In this document: positions 28,550 through 36,642 of the stretch, piece by piece | Numbering within the stretch: the first letter of the stretch is position 1 | Layout: every line of letters starts with the position of its first letter | Source of the DNA: Cupriavidus nantongensis | Lineage (GTDB): Bacteria > Pseudomonadota > Gammaproteobacteria > Burkholderiales > Burkholderiaceae | DNA length: 64,000 nucleotides | Assembly (NCBI RefSeq): GCF_001598055.1 | Contig: NZ_CP014845.1 | Span: forward strand, 310,001-374,000 | Reading direction: 5' to 3' | Notes under the pieces: model-generated | Seen by the model: only the letters and a program-made list of their open reading frames with translations | Database searches by the model: none | What the model was told of the DNA's origin: nothing | Translations under genes and position numbers: made by a program

Positions 28550-29665
28550 GTGGACTTTATCGATGAAGTACGAGCACTTGCGTCCCGCGTTGCTGCGGCA
28601 AAGGACATGCTTCAGACAGAAGAGGCAACCAAGAACGCCATGGTAATGCCATTCATTCATCTTCTTGGTTACAACGTCTTCGACCCTCTGGAAGTCACGC
28701 CGGAGCTCATCGCTGACGTTGGAACGAAGAAAGGCGAAAAGGTCGATTATGCGATCCTCCGGGAAGGCAAGCCGATCATGCTATTTGAATGTAAAAAAAG
28801 CGGCGGCGATCTTCATATTAATCACGCGAGCCAGCTTTTTCGATACTTCCATGTTACGGAAGCGCGCTTCGGTGTACTGACAAACGGCCTCGCTTACCGC
28901 TTCTTCACAGATCTTGAAAAGCCAAACAAGATGGATGAGAAGCCATTCTTTGAATTCAACATTCTGGATTTCAGGGATCAGGAAGTCGAGGAGCTTAAGA
29001 AATTCGCGAAATCCAATTTTGATTTGGAGAGCATTCTTACAACTGCGAATCACCTTAAATATACTCGTGCAATAAAAAATACTCTAAACGAGTGGATGTC
29101 GAATCCGCCGGAAGAATTCGTTCGAATGGTGTCATCGGAATTTCTCGCGGGTAAGCAATTCCGAGCCGCGGTGAAGGACCAGTTCACGCAGATCACCAAG
29201 CACGCCTTTCAACAATTAATAGCTGACAAGATAAACGAACGTCTGAAAGGTGCCATGACACCGGAGCCGCCATTGACCTTGGTGCGGGATCCGGAGCAGG
29301 CAACTACGGAACCTGGGGCACGTGATGAGCCTTCAGCGCTTGAGATGGAGGCTTTCCAGATCATAAGAGCGATTTTGCGGCCGATTGTGTCTCCTTCCCG
29401 TGTCGCGATTCGAGACGCCGCCAGTTACTGTGCGATATTGTTTGATGACAACAATCGCAGGCCGATTTGCAGGCTGCGATTCAATAACGAGTCCCGACTG
29501 GTTATCGGGTTATTTGACGAAAGCAAAGAAGAAGAACGGATTCCGCTTAAGAGTCTCGATGACATTTTTGATCACTCTGACCGGTTGCAAGCATGCGTCA
29601 ACTCATACCTTCGGCCAACGGCAGGTGAAAGTCTAGATGTTGATAGAGAGTTGCGGAAGGCATAA
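28550..29665 (+). CDS. Orphan HsdR-N-type nuclease-like protein
   Basis: 371 residues from a GTG preceded by GAGGAGAAAGATAA. The N-terminal half matches the type I restriction HsdR N-terminal nuclease fold: KNAMVMPFIHLLGYNVFDPLEV, then a PD-(D/E)XK core with Asp66 in EKVDYAIL and Glu80-Cys-Lys82 in MLFECKKSGG. It is followed by HASQLFRYFHVTEARFGVLTNG. There is no helicase/translocase part and no hsdM or hsdS gene beside it. The C-terminal half (about 240-371) has a separate domain I do not recognise. Codon use is A+T-richer than neighbours, a sign of transfer. Could be a solitary defence nuclease. Confidence 0.82.
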   Translation: MDFIDEVRALASRVAAAKDMLQTEEATKNAMVMPFIHLLGYNVFDPLEVTPELIADVGTKKGEKVDYAILREGKPIMLFECKKSGGDLHINHASQLFRYFHVTEARFGVLTNGLAYRFFTDLEKPNKMDEKPFFEFNILDFRDQEVEELKKFAKSNFDLESILTTANHLKYTRAIKNTLNEWMSNPPEEFVRMVSSEFLAGKQFRAAVKDQFTQITKHAFQQLIADKINERLKGAMTPEPPLTLVRDPEQATTEPGARDEPSALEMEAFQIIRAILRPIVSPSRVAIRDAASYCAILFDDNNRRPICRLRFNNESRLVIGLFDESKEEERIPLKSLDDIFDHSDRLQACVNSYLRPTAGESLDVDRELRKA

Positions 29666-29954
29666 CAGGTGTGCAGCGGAGGCGGCCTGTGCAAATTGAG
29701 TGACGAGTGGTTTCTTCAGAGTTCAACTAGTGCAGGCTGCCCGGCCACAGTTGCTAATCGCCCGTGGTGTTGGACGCCAACCGACACCCCCGAGGCCAGC
29801 GTCGGCCGGATGCCACCACTTCATCCCCGGAAAGTGCAGCAATCCCCGCTGCAGCCAGGCTTAGCCTGGTGGCACAGTCATTGCGCAATAGCCAGCGAGC
29901 GCGGCGCGCCGCTCGTTGTGCCACCTGCCAGCAATGGCTTCCCGGAGAATCCCG
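29666..29954. other. Intergenic stretch with nested inverted repeats
   Basis: 289 bp. I reject the overlapping reading frames here. CCAGGC-TTA-GCCTGG lies at 29855-29869. GGTGGCACA (29868-29876) pairs with TGTGCCACC (29917-29925) around an inner CGAGCG/CGCTCG hairpin (29896-29915). Could be a structured RNA leader of the small secreted protein or a remnant of mobile DNA. Confidence 0.35.
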
Positions 29955-30299
29955 ATGAATACCCGACCCCCATGCCAGAACGGGCAGGCCGCGTCGCGCC
30001 CGTCCGCCATCCGACACCGTTCGCGCCAGGCCGTGGCGCTGCTGCGCGTGCTGGGCCTATGCCTGAACAGCGTCGCCTGCGCGCAGTCCGAGGCGCCGCA
30101 GGTCGCCACCGCGCCCGCGGTGCAGGCGGTGACACCGGAGCGCAAGTTTGCGCCCGGTTATCTGGAGGCCGCGGCCACCGGCTATGACAATGGCCTGGCC
30201 TGGCAGGAGCCGGAAGGCATCGCACCATTGCGGCCGCCACGCGAGGCGCGCAGCGTGCGGGCGCAAGCCGGCCGGGATCAGGAATTGGTGCGGAAATGA
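29955..30299 (+). CDS. Small hypothetical exported protein
   Basis: 114 residues from the ATG at 29955, after CCCGGAGAATCCCG. The N-terminus is long and basic, then hydrophobic (QAVALLRVLGLCLNSVACAQ), like a signal peptide with cleavage near ACAQS. The mature part is about 70 residues, proline- and charge-rich, without a known motif (FAPGYLEAAATGYDNGLAW is the most distinctive part). Convergent with vapC 8 bp away. Unrecognised; a real gene is likely but not certain. Confidence 0.55.
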   Translation: MNTRPPCQNGQAASRPSAIRHRSRQAVALLRVLGLCLNSVACAQSEAPQVATAPAVQAVTPERKFAPGYLEAAATGYDNGLAWQEPEGIAPLRPPREARSVRAQAGRDQELVRK

Positions 30300-30306
30300 C
30301 AAGGCT

Positions 30307-30729
30307 TCATCTGCCCGTCACTGCCACCTCGCCCTCGGTCCAGTCTTCCACGCGCAGGCCGGGATAGGCGGCAAAGTCGCGGACATTGCGCGTGACCACG
30401 GTCAGGCCTTCGGCAATGGCATGCGCCGCGATCAGCTTGTCCAGCGCGTCGGCCTTGCGTTCGCGCGTGGCGGCGCGGACCGGGCCATAAGCGCGCGCCG
30501 CCGCCGCATTCAGCGGCAGCACCGGCACGCGCCCGACCAGCGCCTGCAACGCGCGCCGGGCCCGCTGCGGATCGCGCGACACGGTGACGCCGAATTCCAG
30601 TTCGGCCAGGCTGATGGCGGACAGCACCACGTCACCTTCGAAGCACCGGCCAAGGCGTTCGGCGACCTGGGGAGGCCGGTTCTTCATCAGGTAGATGCAC
30701 ATATTGGTGTCGAACATATACCTGGCCAT
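30307..30729 (-). CDS. vapC: VapC-type PIN-domain toxin
   Basis: 140-residue ribonuclease toxin, usually cleaving tRNA or rRNA. The PIN-domain acids are visible: Asp7 in FDTNMCIYLMKN, the glutamate in SAISLAELEFG, and the C-terminal DKLIAAHAIAEGLTVVTRNVRDF block. Start and the vapB stop share one base (TGATG), so the pair is translationally coupled. Convergent with the small secreted protein. Confidence 0.93.
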   Translation of the reverse strand: MARYMFDTNMCIYLMKNRPPQVAERLGRCFEGDVVLSAISLAELEFGVTVSRDPQRARRALQALVGRVPVLPLNAAAARAYGPVRAATRERKADALDKLIAAHAIAEGLTVVTRNVRDFAAYPGLRVEDWTEGEVAVTGR

Positions 30730-30977
30730 CAGAACCCCTCCCGCTCGGACTGGGTCTGGTCTTCACGCCCTGGCGCCATGAAGTCGTCCGGGAAGGCGGC
30801 GAACACATCGAGCAGCCCGGTCAGGCGCCGTTGCGCGGGCCGGATGCGCAGCTCATCGCCGATCCGCTCGATCTCAAATTGCATGTCGGTGTCGGGATAG
30901 GCCAGTTCCGCGGGAATGCGCACCGCCTGGGAATTGCCATTGCGGAAGATACGGGTGAAAGGCATCGAGAGTTCCAT
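30729..30977 (-). CDS. vapB: VapB-type antitoxin (AbrB/SpoVT fold)
   Basis: 82 residues from the ATG at 30977, six bases after AAGG; an ATG six bases upstream (30983) and one at 30965 (78 residues) are alternatives. The N-terminal swapped-hairpin DNA-binding domain is RIFRNGNSQAVRIPAEL, typical of VapB. The acidic/aromatic tail (LLDVFAAFPDDFMAPG) should wrap VapC. Encoded first, as normal for the pair. Confidence 0.92.
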   Translation of the reverse strand: MELSMPFTRIFRNGNSQAVRIPAELAYPDTDMQFEIERIGDELRIRPAQRRLTGLLDVFAAFPDDFMAPGREDQTQSEREGF

Positions 30978-30996
30978 GTACATCCTTGTAGGTACA
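30977..30996. promoter_or_regulatory. Candidate VapBC autoregulation site
   Basis: TGTAC, 10 bases, GTACA at 30977-30996, overlapping the vapB start and ribosome site. On the minus strand an extended -10 (TGCTATGCT) lies just upstream. VapBC complexes normally repress their own promoter through such repeats. Confidence 0.5.
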
Positions 30997-31040
30997 AAGC
31001 ATAGCACCATCGCAGCAGAAGTACATCCAGGTGTGTATGG

Positions 31041-31057
31041 GCCGATTCTCAATCGGC
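31041..31057. promoter_or_regulatory. Inverted repeat in the vapB-LysR divergent region
   Basis: GCCGATT-CTC-AATCGGC, a perfect 7-3-7 repeat. It overlaps a plausible -35 position for the + strand promoter whose -10 is TACAAT at 31068-31073, 31 bp before the LysR gene. It may be a site for LysR autocontrol. Confidence 0.4.
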
Positions 31058-31103
31058 TACTCTTGTCTACAATGCGCCACGTCGACCCCGATCCTTTGCC
31101 ACC

Positions 31104-31964
31104 ATGGACATCGAACTCGCCCGCACCTTTCTGCAAGTCGTGCGCGACGGCAGCCTGCTGGCCGCCGCCGACAAGCTGCATGTCACCCAGACCGCAGTCA
31201 CCGCGCGCATCAAAAGCCTGGAAGCGCAGCTGAACTGCCGGCTGTTCGAGCGCAACAAGGCGGGGGCGCGGCTGACGCCGGACGGGCAGCGTTTCCTCGG
31301 CTACGCCAGCCAGCTGGTGCAGACCTGGGAGGCGGCGTGCCGCGAGCTGCCGTTGCCGGCGGGGCTGGCCAGCCTGTTCCGCTATGGCACCGAGATCAGC
31401 CTGGGCAATCCGCTGGTGCTGCTATGGGCGACGCGCCTGCGCCAGCGCATGCCGGCGCAGGCGGTGCGGGCAGAGGTGGGCGAGGGGGCTGAGCTGCAGC
31501 GCAGGCTGCAGTCGGGCGCGCTCGATGCCGCGCTGGTGTACCAGCCGGAATACGCGCCCGGCATGCACGTGGAAGCGCTGATGGAAGAGAAGCTGGTGCT
31601 GATCCGCTCGACGCAGCGCGACGGCGGCTATGTCTATGTCGACTGGGGTCCGGAGTTCCGCCGCCAGCATGACAGCGCGCTGCCGGAGCACGCGCGCGCG
31701 TCGCTGTACTTCAACCTGGGGCCGCTGGCGTTGCAGTACATCCTGCAGTACGGCGGCAGCGGCTATTTCCGCACGCGCGTGGCGCAGAGCTATCTGGACA
31801 GCGGCGCGCTGGCACGCGTGGCCGGCGCGCCGGAGTTTTCGTATCCCGTGTTTCTGGTTTGCGCGGAGGCCCCTGCGGGCCCGGCGCGCGAAGCGGTGGA
31901 TATCCTGCGCGAGATCGTGCGGGAAGAATCAGACTGGTCGCAGCGCTGGGACTTCCCGCAATAG
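31104..31964 (+). CDS. LysR-family transcriptional regulator
   Basis: 286 residues. N-terminal helix-turn-helix with LLAAADKLHVTQTAVTARIK and the FERNKAGARLTPDG wing; a co-inducer domain follows but is somewhat short. It shares the upstream region with vapB, and the acyl-CoA dehydrogenase gene lies downstream on the same strand beyond a small minus-strand gene. Its target is not obvious from position. Confidence 0.92.
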   Translation: MDIELARTFLQVVRDGSLLAAADKLHVTQTAVTARIKSLEAQLNCRLFERNKAGARLTPDGQRFLGYASQLVQTWEAACRELPLPAGLASLFRYGTEISLGNPLVLLWATRLRQRMPAQAVRAEVGEGAELQRRLQSGALDAALVYQPEYAPGMHVEALMEEKLVLIRSTQRDGGYVYVDWGPEFRRQHDSALPEHARASLYFNLGPLALQYILQYGGSGYFRTRVAQSYLDSGALARVAGAPEFSYPVFLVCAEAPAGPAREAVDILREIVREESDWSQRWDFPQ

Positions 31965-31988
31965 TGCTCGGGCGTTGCCGCCCGGCAA

Positions 31989-32234
31989 TCAGATTCGCAC
32001 CGGCACCAGTTGAGCCGAAGGCGCGGGCACGGCCACCAGGCGCCATTGCCGCACGCGTCGCGTCCGGCCGCCGCCACCCCTGCGTGGCGGACGCGGTTCC
32101 AGACCGGCAAAGCGCCCGTGTAACTGCGCGCGCGCAAAGACAGGTTCCGGCACCCGCGTGCCAATCAGCCAGGTGACGCTGCCCCCCAGCGCCACCAGTG
32201 CCAGCGCCAGTCCAATCCAGAGGATGGCTTCCAT
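31989..32234 (-). CDS. Small hypothetical membrane protein
   Basis: 81 residues from the ATG at 32234, with a GGAG some 10 bases upstream; the frame is open to 32279. One N-terminal membrane helix (ILWIGLALALVALGGSVTWLI), then a basic arginine/proline-rich tail (PPRRGGGGRTRRVRQW). No recognised family. Convergent with the LysR gene, 24 bp away. Could be spurious. Confidence 0.5.
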   Translation of the reverse strand: MEAILWIGLALALVALGGSVTWLIGTRVPEPVFARAQLHGRFAGLEPRPPRRGGGGRTRRVRQWRLVAVPAPSAQLVPVRI

Positions 32235-32465
32235 GTTCCCGCTCCATCGAATCGTTATCCGTGGTTCCAGTATTGGCACAAAGCGTGCCGGCGGGTAAAT
32301 GAAAGTTATTTGCAGTTCATATCAACAAAATTGCATTGAACCGGCTTTTCAGACCAGCCCGGGCCGTGCGGAGACGTCAAGAAAATTCATCTGTTCCGAC
32401 GAATCTCGTAGGCGCTTCCCGACCGACACTGGCCCGGTCTATCGCACAACACCTGGAGACCCCCG

Positions 32466-33623
32466 ATGCAACGCCTGATCTTCGAAGCCGAACACGACGC
32501 CTTCCGCGAATCCGCCCGCCGCTTCTACCAGCGCGAGGTCGGCCCGCACGGCGAGCGCTGGCGCGAGCAGGGCTGCGTGGACCGCGAGGTGTTCCGCAAG
32601 GCCGGCGAACAGGGCTACCTGCTGATGTGGGCCGACGAGCAATACGGCGGCGCCGGCGTGCAGGACTTCCGCTACGAGCAGATCCTGATCGAGGAAAACG
32701 CGCGCCACGGCGACTCCGGCTTCTTCGGCACGCTGCACTCGCGCCTGGTGGCGCCCTACATCGGCCGCATCGGCAATGAAGAACAGCGCCAGCGCCTGCT
32801 GCCCGCGGCGGCGCGCGGCGAGTCGATCTTTGCCGTGGCCATGACCGAGCCGCAGACCGGCTCGGACCTGGCGGGCATCCGCACCCGTGCCGAGGACCAT
32901 GGCGACCACTGGGTGCTGAACGGCGCCAAGACCTATATCTCGAACGGCCAACTGGCCGACGTGGTCATCGTGGTGGCCCGCACCGACCCGGAGCGCAGCC
33001 ATGGCCTGACGCTCTTCATCGTCGAACGCGGCATGCCCGGCTTCGAGCGCGGGCGCAAGCTGCGCAAGCTGGGCCTGCACTCGCAGGACACCTCGGAGCT
33101 GTTCTTCGACAACGTCAAGGTGCCCAAGGCCAACGTGCTGGGCGAACCCGGCCAGGCCTTCCGCTACCTGACGCGCCATCTGGCCGAAGAGCGCCTGATC
33201 GGTGCCTGCGGCTACATGGCGTCGGCGCAGGTGGCGTTCGATATCACGCTCGACTACGTGCGCGAGCGCAAGGCCTTCGGGCGCGCCATCGGCACGTTCC
33301 AGAACTCGCGCTTCAAGCTGGCCGAACTGCGCGCGCAACTGGATGCGCTGCAGACCTTTGTCGACCAGTGCGTGCTGCAACACAATGCCGGCACGCTGAC
33401 GGTGGAGACCGCGGCGTCGGCCAAGCTGCTGACGTCCGAGCTGCAGGGGCGCATGGTGGACGAGGGCGTGCAGCTGCACGGCGGCGCCGGCTATATGGAG
33501 GAATACCGCATCTGCCGCATGTATGCCGATGCGCGCATCTCACGCATCTATGCCGGCAGCAGCGAGATCATGAAGGAGATCATCGGCCGCGGCCTGGGCT
33601 TGGATGATCGCGTGAAGGCATAA
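32466..33623 (+). CDS. Acyl-CoA dehydrogenase (long-chain/isovaleryl type)
   Basis: 385 residues of the FAD acyl-CoA dehydrogenase fold: FAVAMTEPQTGSDLAGI, the AKTYISNGQLADVVIVVARTD flavin region and QLHGGAGYMEEYRICRMYAD near the C-terminus. The usual short/medium-chain catalytic glutamate position reads IYAGSSEIM (Ala instead of Glu). A glutamate in AEERLIGACG (Glu241/242) is at the alternative position used by long-chain and isovaleryl enzymes. CTGGAGACCCCCG precedes the ATG. Single gene, terminated by a strong hairpin. Confidence 0.92.
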   Translation: MQRLIFEAEHDAFRESARRFYQREVGPHGERWREQGCVDREVFRKAGEQGYLLMWADEQYGGAGVQDFRYEQILIEENARHGDSGFFGTLHSRLVAPYIGRIGNEEQRQRLLPAAARGESIFAVAMTEPQTGSDLAGIRTRAEDHGDHWVLNGAKTYISNGQLADVVIVVARTDPERSHGLTLFIVERGMPGFERGRKLRKLGLHSQDTSELFFDNVKVPKANVLGEPGQAFRYLTRHLAEERLIGACGYMASAQVAFDITLDYVRERKAFGRAIGTFQNSRFKLAELRAQLDALQTFVDQCVLQHNAGTLTVETAASAKLLTSELQGRMVDEGVQLHGGAGYMEEYRICRMYADARISRIYAGSSEIMKEIIGRGLGLDDRVKA

Positions 33624-33644
33624 ACCCAGTCAGGAAAGCTCCGA

Positions 33645-33683
33645 CGGCACGGCCGGCAACGGCCGTGCCGTTTGTCGTTTTTT
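33645..33683 (+). terminator. Rho-independent terminator
   Basis: CGGCACGGCCG, GCAA tetraloop, CGGCCGTGCCG (33645-33670), an 11-bp perfect stem, followed by TTTGTCGTTTTTT. It ends the acyl-CoA dehydrogenase transcript. Confidence 0.93.
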
Positions 33684-33953
33684 GAGAATGGTCAGGGTTT
33701 TCGCGTACATAAAGGCGTTTGTCAGGCGAATGAAAGCCGTTTGTAAAGCGGCTCGGTTTGAATGCGGGCGGGAGATCGTGTCCGGATGACGTAGACGGCA
33801 TCAGGACAGCGGGCGAGGGCGCACCAAGACAGCCACACCGCACAACCGCATCGCGGACGGTGGCGCAGGATGATTTTTTTGCGCTGCCGGTGAACCGTTT
33901 GGCGGGCACGGTCGTTTAACCGCAGACCGTTTTCGAACCGAGCCTGACTGACC
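33684..33953 (+). promoter_or_regulatory. Upstream region of the RND efflux operon
   Basis: 270 bp between terminator and operon. It is A+T-richer around 33690-33740 and 33860-33900, where a promoter is expected, but I could not assign -35/-10 boxes or a metal-regulator operator with confidence. No gene seen. Confidence 0.35.
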
Positions 33954-35357
33954 GTGCCTTTTGCCTTATCCCGTGTTGCCGCAGCTTCCCTGCTGGTATT
34001 GGCGGCCGTAGCGAGCCTGGCTGCCGAACCTCCCACCGATCCGCAATCTTCCGCAAACTCCGCGGAATCCACCCAAGCCGCACCGGCCGATGGCCCGTGC
34101 ACGCCGCCACCCGCGGGCGCTGCGTTGACCCTGGCCCAGGCGCGCCTTGACGCGTTGCGTTGCAACCGCACCATCATCGCCGCGCGCCGCGGCGTGGAAG
34201 CCAGCCAGGCCGACATACAGATCGCGTCGCAGCGGCCCAACCCGGTGCTGAGCCTCGGGGTCGAGAACATCAACCCGCATGCCGGCGTCGGCGCGGGCAA
34301 CCTGCGCAGCAAGACCGTGGATTCGACGGTACGCGTGGACCAGCTGATCGAAACGGCCAACAAGGGCAACCTGCGCGTCGACGCCGCGCGCAAGGCCAGC
34401 GCCGCCGCCGGCGAAGTGGTGCAGGCCGTGGTGGCGCAACAGGCCGGCATGGTGGAGCAGGCGTTCTTCGATGCCCTGGCCAGCCAGGAACGCGTGGCCG
34501 TGCTGCGTGAGACGCTGGCGCTGTACGAGCGCACCCGCCAGGCCAGCGAGACGCGCCTCCGGGCCGGCGACGTGGCGCGCGCCGACGTGACCAAGCTGCA
34601 GCTGGACGCGCTGCGCGCGCAGAACGACATGCGCCAGGCCATCACCGACCATTACCGCGACAAGGCCCTGCTGGCGCAGGCGATGGGCGTGCCGGGCACG
34701 CTTGCCGACAACCGGCTGGTGGCCGACTGGCCGGCGCTCGATGCCGCGGTACCTCCGCCGGACCCTGACACGCTCCAGCGCCGCCCCGACGTGACCGCCG
34801 CCGAGGCGCGGCTGGCCGCCGCCGCGGCAGCGCGCGATCTCGCCCGTGCCGGCCGCGTCCCCGACGTGACCATCGGCGCGCAGGCCGAGCATTATCCGAC
34901 CTCGCCGTCCAACAGCTCCGGCTCCGGCAACAGCTTCGGCGTGTTCCTGTCGATCCCGCTGCCGGTGCGCCACAGCAACGGCGGCGAGGCGCGCCGCGCC
35001 GAGGTTGATTACTACGCGGCGCTCGACGACCGCAACCGCGTGATGCTGGAAGCCGGCAACGAGATCGACCGGCTGCGCAGCCAGTTGGAAACCGCGCGCC
35101 AGTCGCTGCGGCAGATGCGAGATGAAGTGCTGCCCGCCGCGGAAAGCGTCGCCGGCAACGCCGAGTTTGCCTACAGCAAGGGCGCAAGCGGTGTGCTCGA
35201 CCTGCTCGATGCGCGCCGCGCGCTGCGCCAGACCCGGCTCGATGCGGTCGTCGCGCAGGGCGAATACGCCAAGGCGCTGTCGGCGTACCGCGCCGCGCTG
35301 CAAACTTCGACCACCGCGGCGCCGGCCCGCACTGCCGCAACGCCCGCGCGTCCCTGA
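33954..35357 (+). CDS. Outer-membrane factor of a heavy-metal RND efflux system (CzcC type)
   Basis: TolC-family outer-membrane channel of 467 residues. The frame starts at a GTG without a clear ribosome site. Signal peptide (AASLLVLAAVASLAAEP), a proline-rich linker, then two OEP repeats: LTLAQARLDALRCN, PNPVLSLGVENINPHAG and the second-half [36 protein letters not shown] near the C-terminus is a CzcC-type mark. First of three genes (C, B, A), encoded 24 bp before the adaptor. Confidence 0.93.
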   Translation: MPFALSRVAAASLLVLAAVASLAAEPPTDPQSSANSAESTQAAPADGPCTPPPAGAALTLAQARLDALRCNRTIIAARRGVEASQADIQIASQRPNPVLSLGVENINPHAGVGAGNLRSKTVDSTVRVDQLIETANKGNLRVDAARKASAAAGEVVQAVVAQQAGMVEQAFFDALASQERVAVLRETLALYERTRQASETRLRAGDVARADVTKLQLDALRAQNDMRQAITDHYRDKALLAQAMGVPGTLADNRLVADWPALDAAVPPPDPDTLQRRPDVTAAEARLAAAAAARDLARAGRVPDVTIGAQAEHYPTSPSNSSGSGNSFGVFLSIPLPVRHSNGGEARRAEVDYYAALDDRNRVMLEAGNEIDRLRSQLETARQSLRQMRDEVLPAAESVAGNAEFAYSKGASGVLDLLDARRALRQTRLDAVVAQGEYAKALSAYRAALQTSTTAAPARTAATPARP

Positions 35358-35381
35358 ACCGCCGTTCCCGCGATCCCGCTC

Positions 35382-36629
35382 ATGTCTTTCCTGTCACGCA
35401 CCTCCCGCCGCACCTCCCGCCGCACCTCCCACCGCATGTCATCCTCCAGCGCCGCCTTGCCGGCCCGCATTTCCGCCCTGTTGGCGATGTCGCTGTGCGC
35501 ACTCGCGCTGGCCGCGTGCGGCAAGTCCGAAGCCCCCAGGGCCGATGACGATCCCAGGGTCAGCGGCAATACCATCCAGTTTCCGGCCAGCGTGAAGACG
35601 CTGCCCGGCATCGCCGGCGAGGCCGCCACCACCGGCGGCGAGCGCATGCTGAGCCTGCCGGGCCGGCTGGTGTGGAACGAAGACAAGACCGTGCGCGTGG
35701 CAACGCCGTTTGCCGGGCGCGTGACCGAGGTGCTGGTGCAGCCCGGCGCCACGGTCAAGGCCGGCCAGCCGCTGGCGATGCTGACCTCGCCGGATTTCGG
35801 CGTGGCCCAGGCCGATGCGCGCAAGGCCGCCGCCGACAGCGCGGTCGCGGCCAAGGCGCTGGCGCGCCAGCGCGAACTGTATGGCGCCGGCATCATCGCG
35901 CAGAAGGAACTGGAGCAGGCCCAGGCCGATGCCGCGCGCGCCGCAGCGGACCTGCAGCGCACCCGGGCGGCGCTGAGCCAGTACGGCGCGGCCGCGGCAG
36001 GGCCGGATGGCGTCAACCAGCGCTTTGCGCTGCGCAGCCCCATCGACGGCCTGGTGGTCGAGCGCAACATCAATCTCGGCATGGAACTGCGCCCCGACCA
36101 GCCGCCGGCCGCGCCGCTGTTTCTCGTCACCGACCCGACCACGCTATGGGCGCAAGTTGACGCGGGCGAGGCTGACCTGAAGCTGTTCAAGCCCGGTGTC
36201 GATGTGCAACTGACCACCGCCGCCTGGCCCGGCGAGACCTTTGCCGGCACCGTGGTCAAGATTGCCGACTATGTCGATCCGACCGCGCGCAGCATCAAGG
36301 TGCGGCTGAGCGTGCCCAATCCCGAACGCCGCCTGAAGGCGGAGATGTTCGTCTCCGCGAAGCTTCCGGCGGCCTCGTTCAAGGGCATCGCCGTGCCGTC
36401 CAAGGCGGTGTTCCTGGCCGACAACCGCAACTATGTGTTCGTGCGCACCGCGCCCAACACCTTCGAGCGCCGCCTGGTGCGCGTGGGCGTGACGCTGCCC
36501 GGCACCACCGAGCTGCTCGAAGGCGTGAAGGACGGCGAGACCGTGGTCAGCGAAGGCAACCTCTACCTGCAGGACATCCTGCGCGACGCCACCGCGGTGA
36601 ACGCGGCGCGCGCGGCGGAAAAACGTTGA
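35382..36629 (+). CDS. Periplasmic adaptor of a heavy-metal RND efflux system (CzcB type)
   Basis: 415-residue membrane-fusion protein with a lipobox (LALAAC, Cys46). Lipoyl/barrel-sandwich segments are VATPFAGRVTEVLVQPGATV and FALRSPIDGLVVERNINLG, with an alpha hairpin of Ala/Gln-rich helices between (about 145-205). The N-terminal basic region is encoded by a 12-bp tandem repeat; an internal ATG at 35436 would skip it. No His-rich metal-binding segment is visible, unlike CzcB itself. Spans the periplasm between the pump and the outer-membrane channel. Confidence 0.93.
   Translation: MSFLSRTSRRTSRRTSHRMSSSSAALPARISALLAMSLCALALAACGKSEAPRADDDPRVSGNTIQFPASVKTLPGIAGEAATTGGERMLSLPGRLVWNEDKTVRVATPFAGRVTEVLVQPGATVKAGQPLAMLTSPDFGVAQADARKAAADSAVAAKALARQRELYGAGIIAQKELEQAQADAARAAADLQRTRAALSQYGAAAAGPDGVNQRFALRSPIDGLVVERNINLGMELRPDQPPAAPLFLVTDPTTLWAQVDAGEADLKLFKPGVDVQLTTAAWPGETFAGTVVKIADYVDPTARSIKVRLSVPNPERRLKAEMFVSAKLPAASFKGIAVPSKAVFLADNRNYVFVRTAPNTFERRLVRVGVTLPGTTELLEGVKDGETVVSEGNLYLQDILRDATAVNAARAAEKR
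35397..35432 (+). repeat. 12-bp tandem repeat, three units, in the CzcB-type gene
   Basis: CGCACCTCCCGC, CGCACCTCCCGC, CGCACCTCCCAC. It encodes (Arg-Thr-Ser-Arg)x2, Arg-Thr-Ser-His in the positive N-region of the signal peptide. Copy-number change would keep the frame. Confidence 0.85.
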
Positions 36630-36642
36630 GGACGATCGCCAC

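Noticed and set aside
29669..30187. A 172-codon frame overlapping the small secreted protein
   Set aside because: No motif, no ribosome site; the other frame has a signal peptide and ribosome site.
28248..30300. Integrated phage or transposon carrying the nuclease
   Set aside because: No integrase, transposase, tRNA target or flanking direct repeats could be found by eye.
35397..35432. Phase-variable repeat
   Set aside because: Unit length is 12 bp, so gain or loss of units keeps the frame and cannot switch the gene off.
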